This document shows, in pieces, positions 38,110 through 46,687 of a stretch of DNA of 64,000 bases. The translations under genes were made by a program, and so were the position numbers. Below the pieces are notes generated by a model that saw only the letters and a program-made list of their open reading frames with translations, was not told the DNA's origin and did no database searches. The number at the start of each line of letters is the position of its first letter. Position 1 is the stretch's first letter. Origin of the DNA: Desulfobulbus sp. (GTDB lineage: Bacteria > Desulfobacterota > Desulfobulbia > Desulfobulbales > Desulfobulbaceae); NCBI GenBank assembly GCA_009780825.1, contig WQZH01000002.1:186001-250000 (forward strand). The letters are read 5' to 3'.

Positions 38110-39381
38110 GTGATGGAAGATCTTAAAGTTTTTTGGCAAAAAATTAAACAGTTACACAAAGCGCTCTGCCAGGAGGAGTGGAATCCGATACTGACCGGCA
38201 TTCTCGTTGCCCTGCTCAGCATTCTGATCATGGCTTGGTGGCGGCCCTGGGGCGCGGTGGGCGCGATTCGCAACTGGGGAGACTGGATGTTGTGGCACGC
38301 CGGGGTCTTCAATGGCGATCTGGCTGAACTGATCGGTTTTGTCAACGAGGACGGCGACAAAATCCTGACCAAGTCGATCCTGTTTAATACCGGTTCGGTC
38401 ATTGGTTTGGGCTTTATTGCCGGCGCTTTCATTTCCGCCTGCTTGGGTGGTCAGTTTGCCTTTCGTTTTCCCCCGATTCGGGAATATGTCAAAGCCATCA
38501 TCGCCGGCATTTTGATGGGGATCGGCGCGGCGCTGGCCGGTGGTTGCAATGTCGGCGGCATGTATAACGCCATTGGCAATCTCGCCGCCAACGGTTTTGC
38601 CATGTGGGTTGGTTTGGTGCCGGGAGTTTTGTTAGGATTGTGGCTGCTGTATAAAGAAATGGAGTATATAAGTTGGGGCAGCGGCGGTTCCTGGACTTTG
38701 GAGATCCCGTATCCCATTCAGTGGATCTTCGGCTTCGCCGCCTTGGTTGGCGTGTTTTGGTGCACCCACTATTATGCCAATTTTAAAGGAGAGGATTTCG
38801 TTGAGCACATTACCTCGCTCTCCGGCATCCTCCTGATCGCCGTTGGTCTCGGATACACCATGCAGCGAGGCCGATGGTGCATGATCCAGGGTTTTCGCGA
38901 GCCACACATGACCGGTGACTGCAAAATGGCCAAATCGGTGGCTCTTTCGATCATCATCGTCGCCGTGGGCGCCGCAGTGCTGAAATATGGCGTGCCGACC
39001 CGATTGGGCGGAGAGCCGGTTCTCGATCCGATGAACTATGTGCGCGGCACTTTCGGATGGGGCGCTTTGGTTGGCGGCTTTATCTTCGGCCTTGGCGCCA
39101 TGCTGGCAGGCGGGTGTGGTTCCGGCGCCCTATGGCGGGTTGGCGAAGGACAGATCAAACTTTGGGTGGTTGTACCCTTTTTCTCCATCAGCAACTCTCT
39201 GATGGTGGCGTGGTTTTCCGCCTACCGCTTCGAAGAAAAAGGGTATTTGGGCAAATACGTTTATTTACCCGATGTGCTGGGGTATGGGTATAGCATGGCC
39301 TTGATCGTCGGGTTCTGCACCATCTGGTATCTGGTGGTAAACTGGAACGAAGACACTAACAAGCTGCTGTTGCCGATGTGA
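38110..39381 (+). CDS. YeeE/YedE (TsuA-like) sulfur-compound transporter
   Basis: 423 residues from GTG at 38110, 7 bases after AGGAGG; ATG follows directly. About ten hydrophobic helices with the family's two duplicated cysteine motifs: AGGCNVGGMYNAIGNLAANG and AGGCGSGALWRVGEGQIKLW, plus RGRWCMIQGFRE. E. coli TsuA (YeeE) imports thiosulfate through such cysteines. Divergent from tusA-dsrE, so uptake or delivery of a reduced sulfur compound to that set is likely. Followed by a strong terminator. Confidence 0.9.
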   Translation: MMEDLKVFWQKIKQLHKALCQEEWNPILTGILVALLSILIMAWWRPWGAVGAIRNWGDWMLWHAGVFNGDLAELIGFVNEDGDKILTKSILFNTGSVIGLGFIAGAFISACLGGQFAFRFPPIREYVKAIIAGILMGIGAALAGGCNVGGMYNAIGNLAANGFAMWVGLVPGVLLGLWLLYKEMEYISWGSGGSWTLEIPYPIQWIFGFAALVGVFWCTHYYANFKGEDFVEHITSLSGILLIAVGLGYTMQRGRWCMIQGFREPHMTGDCKMAKSVALSIIIVAVGAAVLKYGVPTRLGGEPVLDPMNYVRGTFGWGALVGGFIFGLGAMLAGGCGSGALWRVGEGQIKLWVVVPFFSISNSLMVAWFSAYRFEEKGYLGKYVYLPDVLGYGYSMALIVGFCTIWYLVVNWNEDTNKLLLPM

Positions 39382-39399
39382 TCCCTGCTTGATCGATCC

Positions 39400-39432
39400 A
39401 AGGGCGGCATTCGCAAGATGCCGCCCTTTTTT
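39400..39432 (+). terminator. Intrinsic terminator of the YeeE/YedE gene
   Basis: AAGGGCGGCAT (39400-39410) and ATGCCGCCCTT (39418-39428) form a perfect 11-bp stem with a 7-base loop, followed by a run of six Ts. Confidence 0.92.
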
Positions 39433-39449
39433 ATTCCCCCAAAGAGGCG

Positions 39450-40082
39450 ATGGAGCCGTTCATGATTGCTGCCCTTTCCCATGAACGCAGCCGGATGCGC
39501 ACCATGATTATGACGCGCCGCGATCTGTTGCCCTTGGCGGAACGGTTGGCCCAAAGTGAACGGATTGCCGCCTCACTGCTGGCTCACCCCGTGTTTCGGC
39601 AAAAAAAAATCCTCTTCATCTATTGCCACTTCCGTAGTGAAGTCCAGACCACCTTGGTGATCGAGGATAGCCTCAGACAGGGAAAAACCGTTTGCACCCC
39701 TATGAGTATGCCGGACGAAATGGACATGGTAGCGGTGCTGATCACCGATCCGGTCCATGATCTCGCACCGGGCTATAAAGGTATCCTTGAACCCTTGCCC
39801 CTCCTGGCCCAAACCCGGAAGATGGAGCCGTCCGCAATTGAGGTGGCGGTAATTCCTGGCACGGTCTTCGATCTCAATGGTCATCGCCTTGGCTATGGCA
39901 TGGGATTCTACGACCGGTTTCTTGTCCATGCCCCAGGGGCCATCCGGATCGGGCTTGCTTTTTCCTGCCAGATGGTGGAACGGTTGCCGATCCAACAGCA
40001 TGATATTCCCATGGATATGATTATCACCGAGGAAGGGGTTATGGCGTGGCCACAGAGACTCCATGCCCCGGATCGTGGTTAG
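39450..40082 (+). CDS. 5-formyltetrahydrofolate cyclo-ligase
   Basis: 210 residues. ATP-dependent conversion of 5-formyl-THF to 5,10-methenyl-THF. RSRMRTMIMTRRD resembles the N-terminal substrate region, with IYCHFRSEVQT, IEVAVIPGTVFDLNGHRLGYGMGFYDRFL (the GYGxGxYDR signature) and IITEEGV at the end. AAAGAGG precedes the ATG. Between a terminator and an HD-GYP gene; probably monocistronic. Confidence 0.9.
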   Translation: MEPFMIAALSHERSRMRTMIMTRRDLLPLAERLAQSERIAASLLAHPVFRQKKILFIYCHFRSEVQTTLVIEDSLRQGKTVCTPMSMPDEMDMVAVLITDPVHDLAPGYKGILEPLPLLAQTRKMEPSAIEVAVIPGTVFDLNGHRLGYGMGFYDRFLVHAPGAIRIGLAFSCQMVERLPIQQHDIPMDMIITEEGVMAWPQRLHAPDRG

Positions 40083-40113
40083 TAATCATTCTTTTTCCGG
40101 CTTTATTAAACTG

Positions 40114-40129
40114 TGGCAACTTTGTGGCG
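40114..40129 (+). promoter_or_regulatory. Sigma54-like promoter element
   Basis: TGGCAACTTTGTGGCG has GG and GC exactly 10 bases apart and keeps TGGCA at -24 and GC at -12. It lies about 90 bases before the HD-GYP regulator. Partial match, so tentative. Confidence 0.35.
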
Positions 40130-40220
40130 TGATAGTAAAAAATACTTTTTTTTTAAACCTAATTGTGAGAAATAGAGTACCAGGAAAAAGAAATCTGCGT
40201 TGCAATTATCAAAAGCCATA

Positions 40221-41285
40221 ATGTGGAATATGGGTTCGAAAATTCTCCTTGCAGATGATGATACCCTGGTTCGGTCAGCGATCCAAAAAATTCTGCACGT
40301 GTTTCATCACGATGTGGTGGCGGTGGAATCCGGCCGTCAGGTTCTGGAACAAATATCGGAGGAATTCGACGTCATTGTGCTCGATATCAACATGCCGGAC
40401 ATGAACGGCTTTGAGACGTTAGAGCAGTTGAACCAGCGGCGGATCGATATCCCGGTGCTCTTTCTCACCGGTGCTGGTTCCATGGAGTACGCGGTCAAGG
40501 CTATTCATCTCGGTGCCTATGATTTTCTCACCAAGCCCATCGTTGACATTGAACTGTTTCATATCAAAGTGGAACGGGCGGCGGAAAAACGTCGCTTTCT
40601 CCTCCGGGAAAAGACCTACAAGCAACAACTGGAAACCGAGGTCCAGGCAAAGACTCACGAGTTGGCTGAAAAAAACCTTTTATTGGAACGATACAGTAGC
40701 CACCTGGAAGACGCTACCGTACAAATCATGACCAGCCTGCAGATCGCCATGGAGGAAAAAGATGAATACACCGCAGGCCACACTCGCAGGGTGACGGATT
40801 TCGCCCTGTTGCTTGGCGAATCGGCTTGCTTGGACAGCGACGATATCGTGGTGCTCCGCCGGGCTTCCCAATTCCATGACATTGGCAAGCTGGTGATCGA
40901 CCTTTCCTGTATCCAGAAGGCCGGAACGTTGACCCCGGAAGAGTGGGCGTTGATTAAAAAACATCCGGAAATCGGAGCGAGCATCATCGAACCCTTGACC
41001 TTCATGGACCGTGAACGGGATATCATCCGTCACCACCACGAACGGCTCGACGGCACCGGCTATCCGGATGGCATCGGCGGCAGCGAGCTGGACACCTTGA
41101 CCCGCATCATCACCATTGTTGACAGTTACGACGCGATGACCTCGCTCCGCAACTATCGAAGCAACCTCTCCCCAACCAGGGCGGTCAGCGAGCTACGCCA
41201 CTGCGCCGGTACCCAATTCGATCCCAAATTGGTTGAAATTTTTGCGGAGGTTGTTCTTTCCTCAGGTTCGCTGTATAAACAGTAA
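40221..41285 (+). CDS. Response regulator with HD-GYP phosphodiesterase domain
   Basis: 354 residues (start uncertain: TTG at 40200 or ATG at 40230 are also in frame; no ribosome-binding site decides). Residues about 5-120 form a REC domain: ILLADDD acidic pair, phospho-Asp in DVIVLDINMPDMNGF, and FLTGAGS/FLTKPI. A coiled linker (KTYKQQLETEVQAKTHELAEKN) leads to an HD-GYP domain: HTRRVTDFA, HDIGKLVIDL and HHHERLDGTGYPDGIGG. HD-GYP proteins hydrolyse cyclic-di-GMP. No histidine kinase is adjacent. Confidence 0.92.
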   Translation: MWNMGSKILLADDDTLVRSAIQKILHVFHHDVVAVESGRQVLEQISEEFDVIVLDINMPDMNGFETLEQLNQRRIDIPVLFLTGAGSMEYAVKAIHLGAYDFLTKPIVDIELFHIKVERAAEKRRFLLREKTYKQQLETEVQAKTHELAEKNLLLERYSSHLEDATVQIMTSLQIAMEEKDEYTAGHTRRVTDFALLLGESACLDSDDIVVLRRASQFHDIGKLVIDLSCIQKAGTLTPEEWALIKKHPEIGASIIEPLTFMDRERDIIRHHHERLDGTGYPDGIGGSELDTLTRIITIVDSYDAMTSLRNYRSNLSPTRAVSELRHCAGTQFDPKLVEIFAEVVLSSGSLYKQ

Positions 41286-41341
41286 CCGTTTGTCAGTTGA
41301 GAAACAGCTGCTGTTTAATCGTTTTTTCCCATGTATGACTC

Positions 41342-41629
41342 ATGAAGATAACCAGCGACGAAGTGCGGCATGTAGCCGGGTTGGCTCGCCTTGACCTGAG
41401 CGATGCCGAAGTGGACCGGATGGCTGGTCAGTTGAACGTCATCCTCGCCTATGTGGCCAAATTGGACGAACTGGATACCACCGGCGTGGCCGTCACCACC
41501 CACACCCAGCAGGTGGTCAATGCGTTCCGGGAAGATGCGGTGCGTCCGTCTCTGCCACGGGAACGGGCCCTGAGCAACGGCTCCGACCAGAATGGCGAAT
41601 CGTTCGTGGTTCCGAAAGTCATCGGCTGA
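41342..41629 (+). CDS. gatC: Asp-tRNA(Asn)/Glu-tRNA(Gln) amidotransferase subunit C
   Basis: 95 residues. KITSDEVRHVAGLARLDLSDAEV and MAGQLNVILAYVAKLDELDT are standard GatC blocks, with RPSLPRERALSNG near the end. Stabilises the GatA-GatB complex. It precedes gatA by 41 bases; gatB is not in the window. Confidence 0.95.
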   Translation: MKITSDEVRHVAGLARLDLSDAEVDRMAGQLNVILAYVAKLDELDTTGVAVTTHTQQVVNAFREDAVRPSLPRERALSNGSDQNGESFVVPKVIG

Positions 41630-41670
41630 TCCAGCGTATTTTTTGTCTCCTCCAGCTCATTTATTCTCCT

Positions 41671-43131
41671 ATGGAATATTTTTCATTGACCCTCCATGAA
41701 GCGTTGCGGAGGCTCGATACGGGCGAGATCAGCTCTGTGACCCTCACCGAGTCGGTGCTTGCCCGGATCGACAGTGTCGAATCCACGGTGCAGGCCTATT
41801 TGGCCCTGGACCGCGAAAGGGCGCTGCGCCAGGCTGAACAGGCCGATATTGTGCGCAGTAAGGGGCAGGCAGGACCACTCTGCGGCATCCCGTTGGCAAT
41901 CAAGGATGTTCTCTGCACCACCGCAATGCCCACCACCTGCGGCTCCCGCATGCTTGAGCATTTCATCGCCCCCTACGATGCCACGGTGGTCACCAGACTG
42001 GCCCAGGCGGGATCGATCCTGCTCGGCAAGCTGGCCATGGATGAATTCGCCATGGGCTCCACCAGTGAGAACTGCGCCTTCAAGCTGCCGCGTAACCCCT
42101 GGAATCCGAACTGTGTGGCGGGGGGCTCCAGTGGCGGTTCGGCAGCGGCCGTGGCCGCCGACGAATGTTTAGCCTCTCTGGGCTCCGACACCGGCGGCTC
42201 GATTCGGCAACCGGCCTCGCTCTGCGGCACTGTGGGCATGAAACCCACCTATGGCCGGGTGTCGCGCTATGGCCTGGTGGCGTTCGCCTCGTCGCTCGAC
42301 CAGGTCGGTCCATTGACCAAGGATGTGCGCGATTGCGCCCTGATGATGAATGTCATCAGCGGCCACGATCCGCTGGACTCAACCTCGATCGATCAGCCGG
42401 TGCCCGACTATCTCGAATCCCTGCGAGATGGCCTCAAAGGGATGAAAATAGGGATTCCCAGAGAATATTTCGGTCACGGGCTCGATCCCGAAGTGGACAA
42501 GGTGGTTCGCCAGGGCATGGTCATGCTGGAAGAGGCCGGCGCCGAACTCGTTGAGGTCTCACTGCCGCATACCGGCTATTGTGTGGCCGTTTATTATTTG
42601 ATCGCCCCGGCCGAGGCCAGCTCCAACCTGGCCCGCTTCGACGGGGTGCGGTACGGTTTTCGCGACCGTTCTGCCGATTCCCTGATCGGGATGTACAACA
42701 CAACCCGTTCCCGTGGATTCGGCGATGAAGTCAAGCGACGTATTCTCATCGGCACCTATGCGCTTTCTTCCGGCTACTACGATGCCTTTTACAAGAAGGC
42801 ATCACAGGTGCGAACCTTGATCAAGGAGGATTTTGCCCGCGCCTTTGCCGCCTGCGACCTGATAGTTTCACCGGTGGTCCCCACGCCGGCCTGGAAGATC
42901 GGCGACAAGGCCGACGATCCCCTGGCGCTCTACCTTTCCGATATCCTCACTCTCTCAGCAAATCTTGCCGGCATACCCGGTATGTCGGTGCCTTGCGGAT
43001 TCAGCCGCGAAGGCCTGCCGATCGGTATGCAGTTGCAGGCTGCCCATTTCAACGAGGCCGCTTTATTGCGCGCGGCCCACAATCTCGAACAACGAGCCGG
43101 CGTTGTCGGAAAAAAACCGGCGCTCGTCTAA
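41671..43131 (+). CDS. gatA: Asp-tRNA(Asn)/Glu-tRNA(Gln) amidotransferase subunit A
   Basis: 486 residues. Amidase subunit that releases ammonia from glutamine. The Ser-cisSer-Lys triad is seen in IKDVLCT (Lys), GGSSGGSAAAV and SDTGGSIRQPAS. Full length with the tail GVVGKKPALV. It starts 41 bases after gatC and is followed by hisC after 3 bases, so gatC-gatA-hisC-cmk form one run. Confidence 0.97.
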   Translation: MEYFSLTLHEALRRLDTGEISSVTLTESVLARIDSVESTVQAYLALDRERALRQAEQADIVRSKGQAGPLCGIPLAIKDVLCTTAMPTTCGSRMLEHFIAPYDATVVTRLAQAGSILLGKLAMDEFAMGSTSENCAFKLPRNPWNPNCVAGGSSGGSAAAVAADECLASLGSDTGGSIRQPASLCGTVGMKPTYGRVSRYGLVAFASSLDQVGPLTKDVRDCALMMNVISGHDPLDSTSIDQPVPDYLESLRDGLKGMKIGIPREYFGHGLDPEVDKVVRQGMVMLEEAGAELVEVSLPHTGYCVAVYYLIAPAEASSNLARFDGVRYGFRDRSADSLIGMYNTTRSRGFGDEVKRRILIGTYALSSGYYDAFYKKASQVRTLIKEDFARAFAACDLIVSPVVPTPAWKIGDKADDPLALYLSDILTLSANLAGIPGMSVPCGFSREGLPIGMQLQAAHFNEAALLRAAHNLEQRAGVVGKKPALV

Positions 43132-43134
43132 ACC

Positions 43135-44253
43135 ATGCAGCTTCCCACACCACAACATATCGCCGCCATCGTTCCCTACCCTCCTGGCAAACCCATGGAT
43201 GAGCTGGAGCGGGAGTATGGAATCACCAATGCCATCAAACTGGCCTCCAACGAGAACTCTTGGGGGCCATCGCCCAAGGCCGTCGCCGCCATCGAATCCA
43301 TGCTCCATAACCTGCACCGGTATCCCGATGGATCGAGTCACTACCTTACCGAGGCCGTGGCCCGCTGGATCGGCGCATCGCCTGAAGAGATCGTGCTGGG
43401 CAACGGTTCCAACGAGATGATCGAATTCCTGGTTAAGGCCTTTGTCGGCACCGGCGACATGGTGATCACCAGCCACCCGTCCTTTTTAATGTACCAGAAG
43501 TTCGTCCAGGTACGCGGAGGCGTCAATGTGGTGATCCCCCTTAAGGATATGCGCCATGACCTGGACGCGATCACCAGCGCGATCACTGATCGTACTCGCT
43601 TGATTTTTCTCGACAATCCCAATAACCCTACCGGAACCCTGATCAGCAAGAAACAGTTCGATCATTTTCTCGCCAATCTTCCCGAGTCGGTGATCGTGGT
43701 GATTGACGAGGCCTATGTCGATTTTGTCGACCCGGACCAGCGCCTCGATATTTTGGGCTCTATTCGCAATCCGGACGGGATTGCGGCGGTGGTCAGCCTG
43801 CGCACGTTTTCCAAGGCCTTTGGTTTGGCTGGCCTCCGGGTCGGGTTCGGGGTGATGCACCGGGAGGTGGCCGCCCTGCTGCATCGGGTTCGCCAGCCGT
43901 TCAACGTGAACCTGCCGGCCCAGGCCGGTGCGCTGGCCGCCTTGGGCGACGAGGAGCACTATTACGCAACCTTGCGCGGAACCGCCGAGGGTAGAACATG
44001 GCTGAGCAAAACGGTGGCCGGGTTGGGGTGCCGTCCGTATCCGTCGCACACCAATTTTTTTCTGATTGACGTGAGCGGTAGCGCCACCCGTCTGTACGAG
44101 GCCATGCTGCACAAAGGGGTGATCGTCCGGCCGATGGCGGCCTATGGTTATCCTGAATGCATCCGGATAACCGTGGGGACGGCGGCAGAAAACCAGCGAT
44201 TCGTGACCGCCTTGGGTGAATGTCTGCGGGATTTGGGCTATGGTCACGGATAA
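43135..44253 (+). CDS. hisC: Histidinol-phosphate aminotransferase
   Basis: 372 residues. PLP enzyme in histidine synthesis. YPPGKPMDELEREYG and KLASNENSWGPSPKA at the N-terminus, DNPNNPTGT, VIDEAYVDF and the PLP Lys in SLRTFSKAFGLAGLRVG. HisC, GatA and Cmk neighbours are unrelated in pathway. Overlaps cmk by 14 bases. Confidence 0.95.
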   Translation: MQLPTPQHIAAIVPYPPGKPMDELEREYGITNAIKLASNENSWGPSPKAVAAIESMLHNLHRYPDGSSHYLTEAVARWIGASPEEIVLGNGSNEMIEFLVKAFVGTGDMVITSHPSFLMYQKFVQVRGGVNVVIPLKDMRHDLDAITSAITDRTRLIFLDNPNNPTGTLISKKQFDHFLANLPESVIVVIDEAYVDFVDPDQRLDILGSIRNPDGIAAVVSLRTFSKAFGLAGLRVGFGVMHREVAALLHRVRQPFNVNLPAQAGALAALGDEEHYYATLRGTAEGRTWLSKTVAGLGCRPYPSHTNFFLIDVSGSATRLYEAMLHKGVIVRPMAAYGYPECIRITVGTAAENQRFVTALGECLRDLGYGHG

Positions 44254-44941
44254 ACAGAGGATCGTCACCATCGACGGTCCGTCCGGCGGCGGCAAATCCA
44301 CGGTGTCGCGTGAACTTGCCGCCAAGCTCCACTTCACCTATCTCGACACCGGGGCGATGTACAGGGCCGTGGCCTTTCAGTGCCGGGAACAGGGGATTGA
44401 TCCGGTCGACGATCGCCGGTTGGAATCCTTGCTGACTCTCCTTCGGATTAAGTTGCTGCCGCCGGTTCCGGGCGAGGAGGATGTCCGCGTCCTGGTCGAT
44501 GATCAGGAGGTGGGCAGCCAACTCCGGACTCCGGAAATGGGCATGTTGGCGTCAAAGGTGTCGGCATTGCCACGGGTACGGCATACCTTGACCCGCCTCC
44601 AACAGGCGATGGGCGCGGATGGGAGCATTGTGGCTGAAGGCCGGGATACCGGCACCGTGGTCTTTCCCGCCGCGGCCTGGAAATTTTTTCTCGATGCCAG
44701 CCCCGAGGTACGGGCCCGGCGCCGTGCCGCTCAGCTGCGGCGCAAGGGTGAGCTGGTGGATGAACAGCAGTTGCTCGCCCAGATCATCCAGCGGGATAAG
44801 GACGACCGGGAACGGTCCATTGCCCCGCTCAAGGCCGCCCCCGACGCCCTGGCCATTAATTCGACCGGCCTGTCGGTCGAAGAGGTGGTGCGCCGGATGT
44901 ACGCTACAATTCTTGCCGCCCCTTGCTGCGGAGAAAGATAA
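44240..44941 (+). CDS. cmk: Cytidylate kinase
   Basis: 233 residues. Phosphorylates CMP/dCMP. P-loop TIDGPSGGGKSTVSRELA, LDTGAMYRAVAFQ, EGRDTGTVVFP and RDKDDRERSIAPL. The ATG at 44240 (VTDKQRIVTIDG) lies inside the hisC end; the frame before it is antiparallel to no motif. Last gene of the gatC-gatA-hisC-cmk run, before a hairpin. Confidence 0.95.
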   Translation: MVTDKQRIVTIDGPSGGGKSTVSRELAAKLHFTYLDTGAMYRAVAFQCREQGIDPVDDRRLESLLTLLRIKLLPPVPGEEDVRVLVDDQEVGSQLRTPEMGMLASKVSALPRVRHTLTRLQQAMGADGSIVAEGRDTGTVVFPAAAWKFFLDASPEVRARRRAAQLRRKGELVDEQQLLAQIIQRDKDDRERSIAPLKAAPDALAINSTGLSVEEVVRRMYATILAAPCCGER

Positions 44942-45059
44942 TCGTTGTCCGCCATTCCGGTAGAACCTTCAGAGTGCCGGACTTGCCCAGGCCAGCAGGA
45001 GTGATTGCTTTCAATCTTGCCCCCACCCCACTGCCCCTTCCTGTTGCACGAGACGAGAG

Positions 45060-45097
45060 CCCCGCATGTATCCTCCTGGAACGGGATACGTGCGGGG
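45060..45097. terminator. Bidirectional terminator hairpin between cmk and rubredoxin
   Basis: CCCCGCA/TGCGGGG and GTATCC/GGATAC form a stem of 7 + 6 bp with a mismatch between them and a 10-base loop. It separates two converging genes. No long T-run on either side. Confidence 0.5.
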
Positions 45098-45119
45098 CTT
45101 GTGTGGGAGGGATGGACTG

Positions 45120-45278
45120 TCATGCTGCTTCGAACTGATCCTTGCCGACCCCGCAGATCGGGCAGGTCCAGTCATCGGGAATATCCTCGAAACTGGTGCC
45201 CGGGGTAACGCCATTATCGGGATCTCCTTTGGCGGGATCATATTCGTATCCACAGATGACACAGGTGTGCTTTTTCAT
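45120..45278 (-). CDS. Rubredoxin
   Basis: 52 residues. Two iron knuckles, [10 protein letters not shown] and [11 protein letters not shown], with the usual [12 protein letters not shown] and [11 protein letters not shown], bind one iron. It passes electrons to desulfoferrodoxin or oxygen reductases. AGAGGAAA precedes the ATG at 45278. It lies 25 bases after the desulfoferrodoxin gene, so they share a message. Confidence 0.95.
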   Translation of the reverse strand: MKKHTCVICGYEYDPAKGDPDNGVTPGTSFEDIPDDWTCPICGVGKDQFEAA

Positions 45279-45303
45279 TGCATTTTCCTCTTGGGTAGAA
45301 TCA

Positions 45304-45678
45304 TCAGGCCTTCCATAGGCCATGGAGATTGCAGTATTCACGGGCGGAAACCTGGTCCGCCTTGATACAAAAAATAGCTTCGGGGGTATCGCCCGGGTCG
45401 AGGTTCTGGCGATAGACCTTGCCGTCGGCGATCAGTTCGATGAACTCGATCCAGTGCTTTGCTTCCATGGGATGGGGTACGGAACCGACCGATACTTTGT
45501 AGCCCTCGGAAACTTTGGTAATCACCGGGACATGCTTTTCCTTGGCGGCATCGATGGTGTTTTCAGTCATCAGGCTCATGGTTTGACCGCAACAGGTCAG
45601 CCCGCCTGCCCCAGCGTGAAGGATTTCAACAAGAGTGCCGCAGAGGGCACATTTGTATACCTCGTTTTTTTGGCTCAT
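45304..45678 (-). CDS. dfx: Desulfoferrodoxin (superoxide reductase, two-iron type)
   Basis: 124 residues. Centre I cysteines are seen in CALCGTLV and TCCGQ; Centre II ligands are [13 protein letters not shown] histidines and CNLHGLW with Cys and His. Reduces superoxide to peroxide without forming oxygen, a defence of strict anaerobes. AGGGAGAAAAAG precedes the ATG at 45678. Between the Fur-family gene (191 bases upstream) and rubredoxin, which supplies its electrons. Confidence 0.95.
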   Translation of the reverse strand: MSQKNEVYKCALCGTLVEILHAGAGGLTCCGQTMSLMTENTIDAAKEKHVPVITKVSEGYKVSVGSVPHPMEAKHWIEFIELIADGKVYRQNLDPGDTPEAIFCIKADQVSAREYCNLHGLWKA

Positions 45679-45869
45679 TGCTTTTTCTCCCTGCGGATTT
45701 AAAAATTTTTCGGAAAAGGCCCTCAGCTCCTGGAGGCCAGTTGGGGCCATGTCAAACAATAATCAATCTTGTTTGGATATGAAAGGGGCAGTTGCCCATT
45801 TCCCCCGTTATGCTTCAGCCGATCCGTGTCTCGGATTGTCGGGGAGTGGGCGGTACGGAACCCGATCGG

Positions 45870-46523
45870 TCAGGATCCAAGCGCCTCTTCCCCTCGCCCG
45901 GTGATTGCATATTTGCACCGAACAGGACTGGTGACATATCCCTTGTTTTTCAACGCAGTAATCTGGCAGCTGATCTGTTTGGCCTCCAGGCCGGTAACGG
46001 CTGCCAGCTCCTTGCTCCCGCAGGCCTCAAGGTTGTTGGCAATGGCTCGAAGGACTTGTCGCTGGGTATCGCTGAGTTTGACGGTGGTACAGGGTGAACA
46101 GGGCACGATATTTTCTCCTTGGGCTTGGTTGTGCTGTCGCTGGCGCAAACAATCGGGGCACAGACCGGAAAATTCGACTCGATGGCCAATGATCCGGTAT
46201 CCTCGTTTTTGCATTGGTTCAAATTGAGGCGCCGGCACGGCGAGAGTGATATTGTCGATCCGTTGGCATTGGATGCAGTACACGTGGTCGTGGTCGCCCG
46301 GATCCCAATCGAACCGTTTCTGGCGGCCACAGATCGAAAGTTTTCTGATCAGGCCCAGTTCGGAAAGTGTTTCCAGATTCCGGTACACCGTTGCCAGACT
46401 CACCCGCGGCAGTCTCTTTTTGATTCGTTCATAGAGTTCATCTGCCGTCGGATGGATTTTGCCGTGCCGCAACTCGTCGAGGATGATCTCGCGTTGATGC
46501 GTCATGCGTAGCGATTGTTCCAT
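45870..46523 (-). CDS. Fur/PerR-family regulator with extra C-terminal winged helix
   Basis: 217 residues, against about 140-150 for usual Fur proteins. Residues 1-135 are a Fur fold: MTHQREIILDEL, HPTADELYERIKK, VSLATVYRNLETLSELGLI, and zinc sites CIQCQ and CPDC. Residues 140-217 add a second HTH module: LSDTQRQVLRAIANN, CGSKELAAVTGLEAKQIS, ALKNKGYVTSPVRCKY. Divergence between peroxide-sensing PerR and iron-sensing Fur cannot be settled. A perfect palindrome overlaps its promoter. Upstream of the dfx-rubredoxin pair. Confidence 0.85.
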   Translation of the reverse strand: MEQSLRMTHQREIILDELRHGKIHPTADELYERIKKRLPRVSLATVYRNLETLSELGLIRKLSICGRQKRFDWDPGDHDHVYCIQCQRIDNITLAVPAPQFEPMQKRGYRIIGHRVEFSGLCPDCLRQRQHNQAQGENIVPCSPCTTVKLSDTQRQVLRAIANNLEACGSKELAAVTGLEAKQISCQITALKNKGYVTSPVRCKYAITGRGEEALGS

Positions 46524-46538
46524 ACGTCTCTCAATTAG

Positions 46539-46568
46539 AATAATTCCTAAATGTATTTAGGAATTATT
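46539..46568. promoter_or_regulatory. Fur/PerR-type operator, 30-bp perfect palindrome
   Basis: AATAATTCCTAAAT-GT-ATTTAGGAATTATT is a perfect 14-bp inverted repeat with a 2-base centre, 16 bases before the Fur-family start codon. It covers the -10 box of the promoter at 46550-46578. Autoregulation by the downstream product is likely. Confidence 0.75.
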
Positions 46569-46578
46569 TTTATGTCAA
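46550..46578 (-). promoter_or_regulatory. Promoter of the Fur-family gene
   Basis: On the minus strand TTGACA (46578-46573) and TACATT (46555-46550) are 17 bases apart, with the -10 in the centre of the operator palindrome. Confidence 0.65.
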
Positions 46579-46643
46579 TGAAAAATAAGATATCTTACTG
46601 GGTTGTTGCAAGAAAAGAATTGAGAAAGGAAAGAAAGAGGATA

Positions 46644-46671
46644 TTCTGGGTGACCGGATAGTCACCCAGAA
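46644..46671. terminator. Hairpin after the Pal gene
   Basis: TTCTGGGTGAC and GTCACCCAGAA form a perfect 11-bp stem with a 6-base loop (CGGATA), 17 bases after the pal stop codon. No T-run follows on the minus strand. Confidence 0.5.
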
Positions 46672-46687
46672 GGTTGGCGGGGTGGTT

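Noticed and set aside
44942..45119. Possible small stable RNA between cmk and rubredoxin
   Set aside because: No SRP or other conserved RNA core motif was found; only a terminator-like hairpin is supported.
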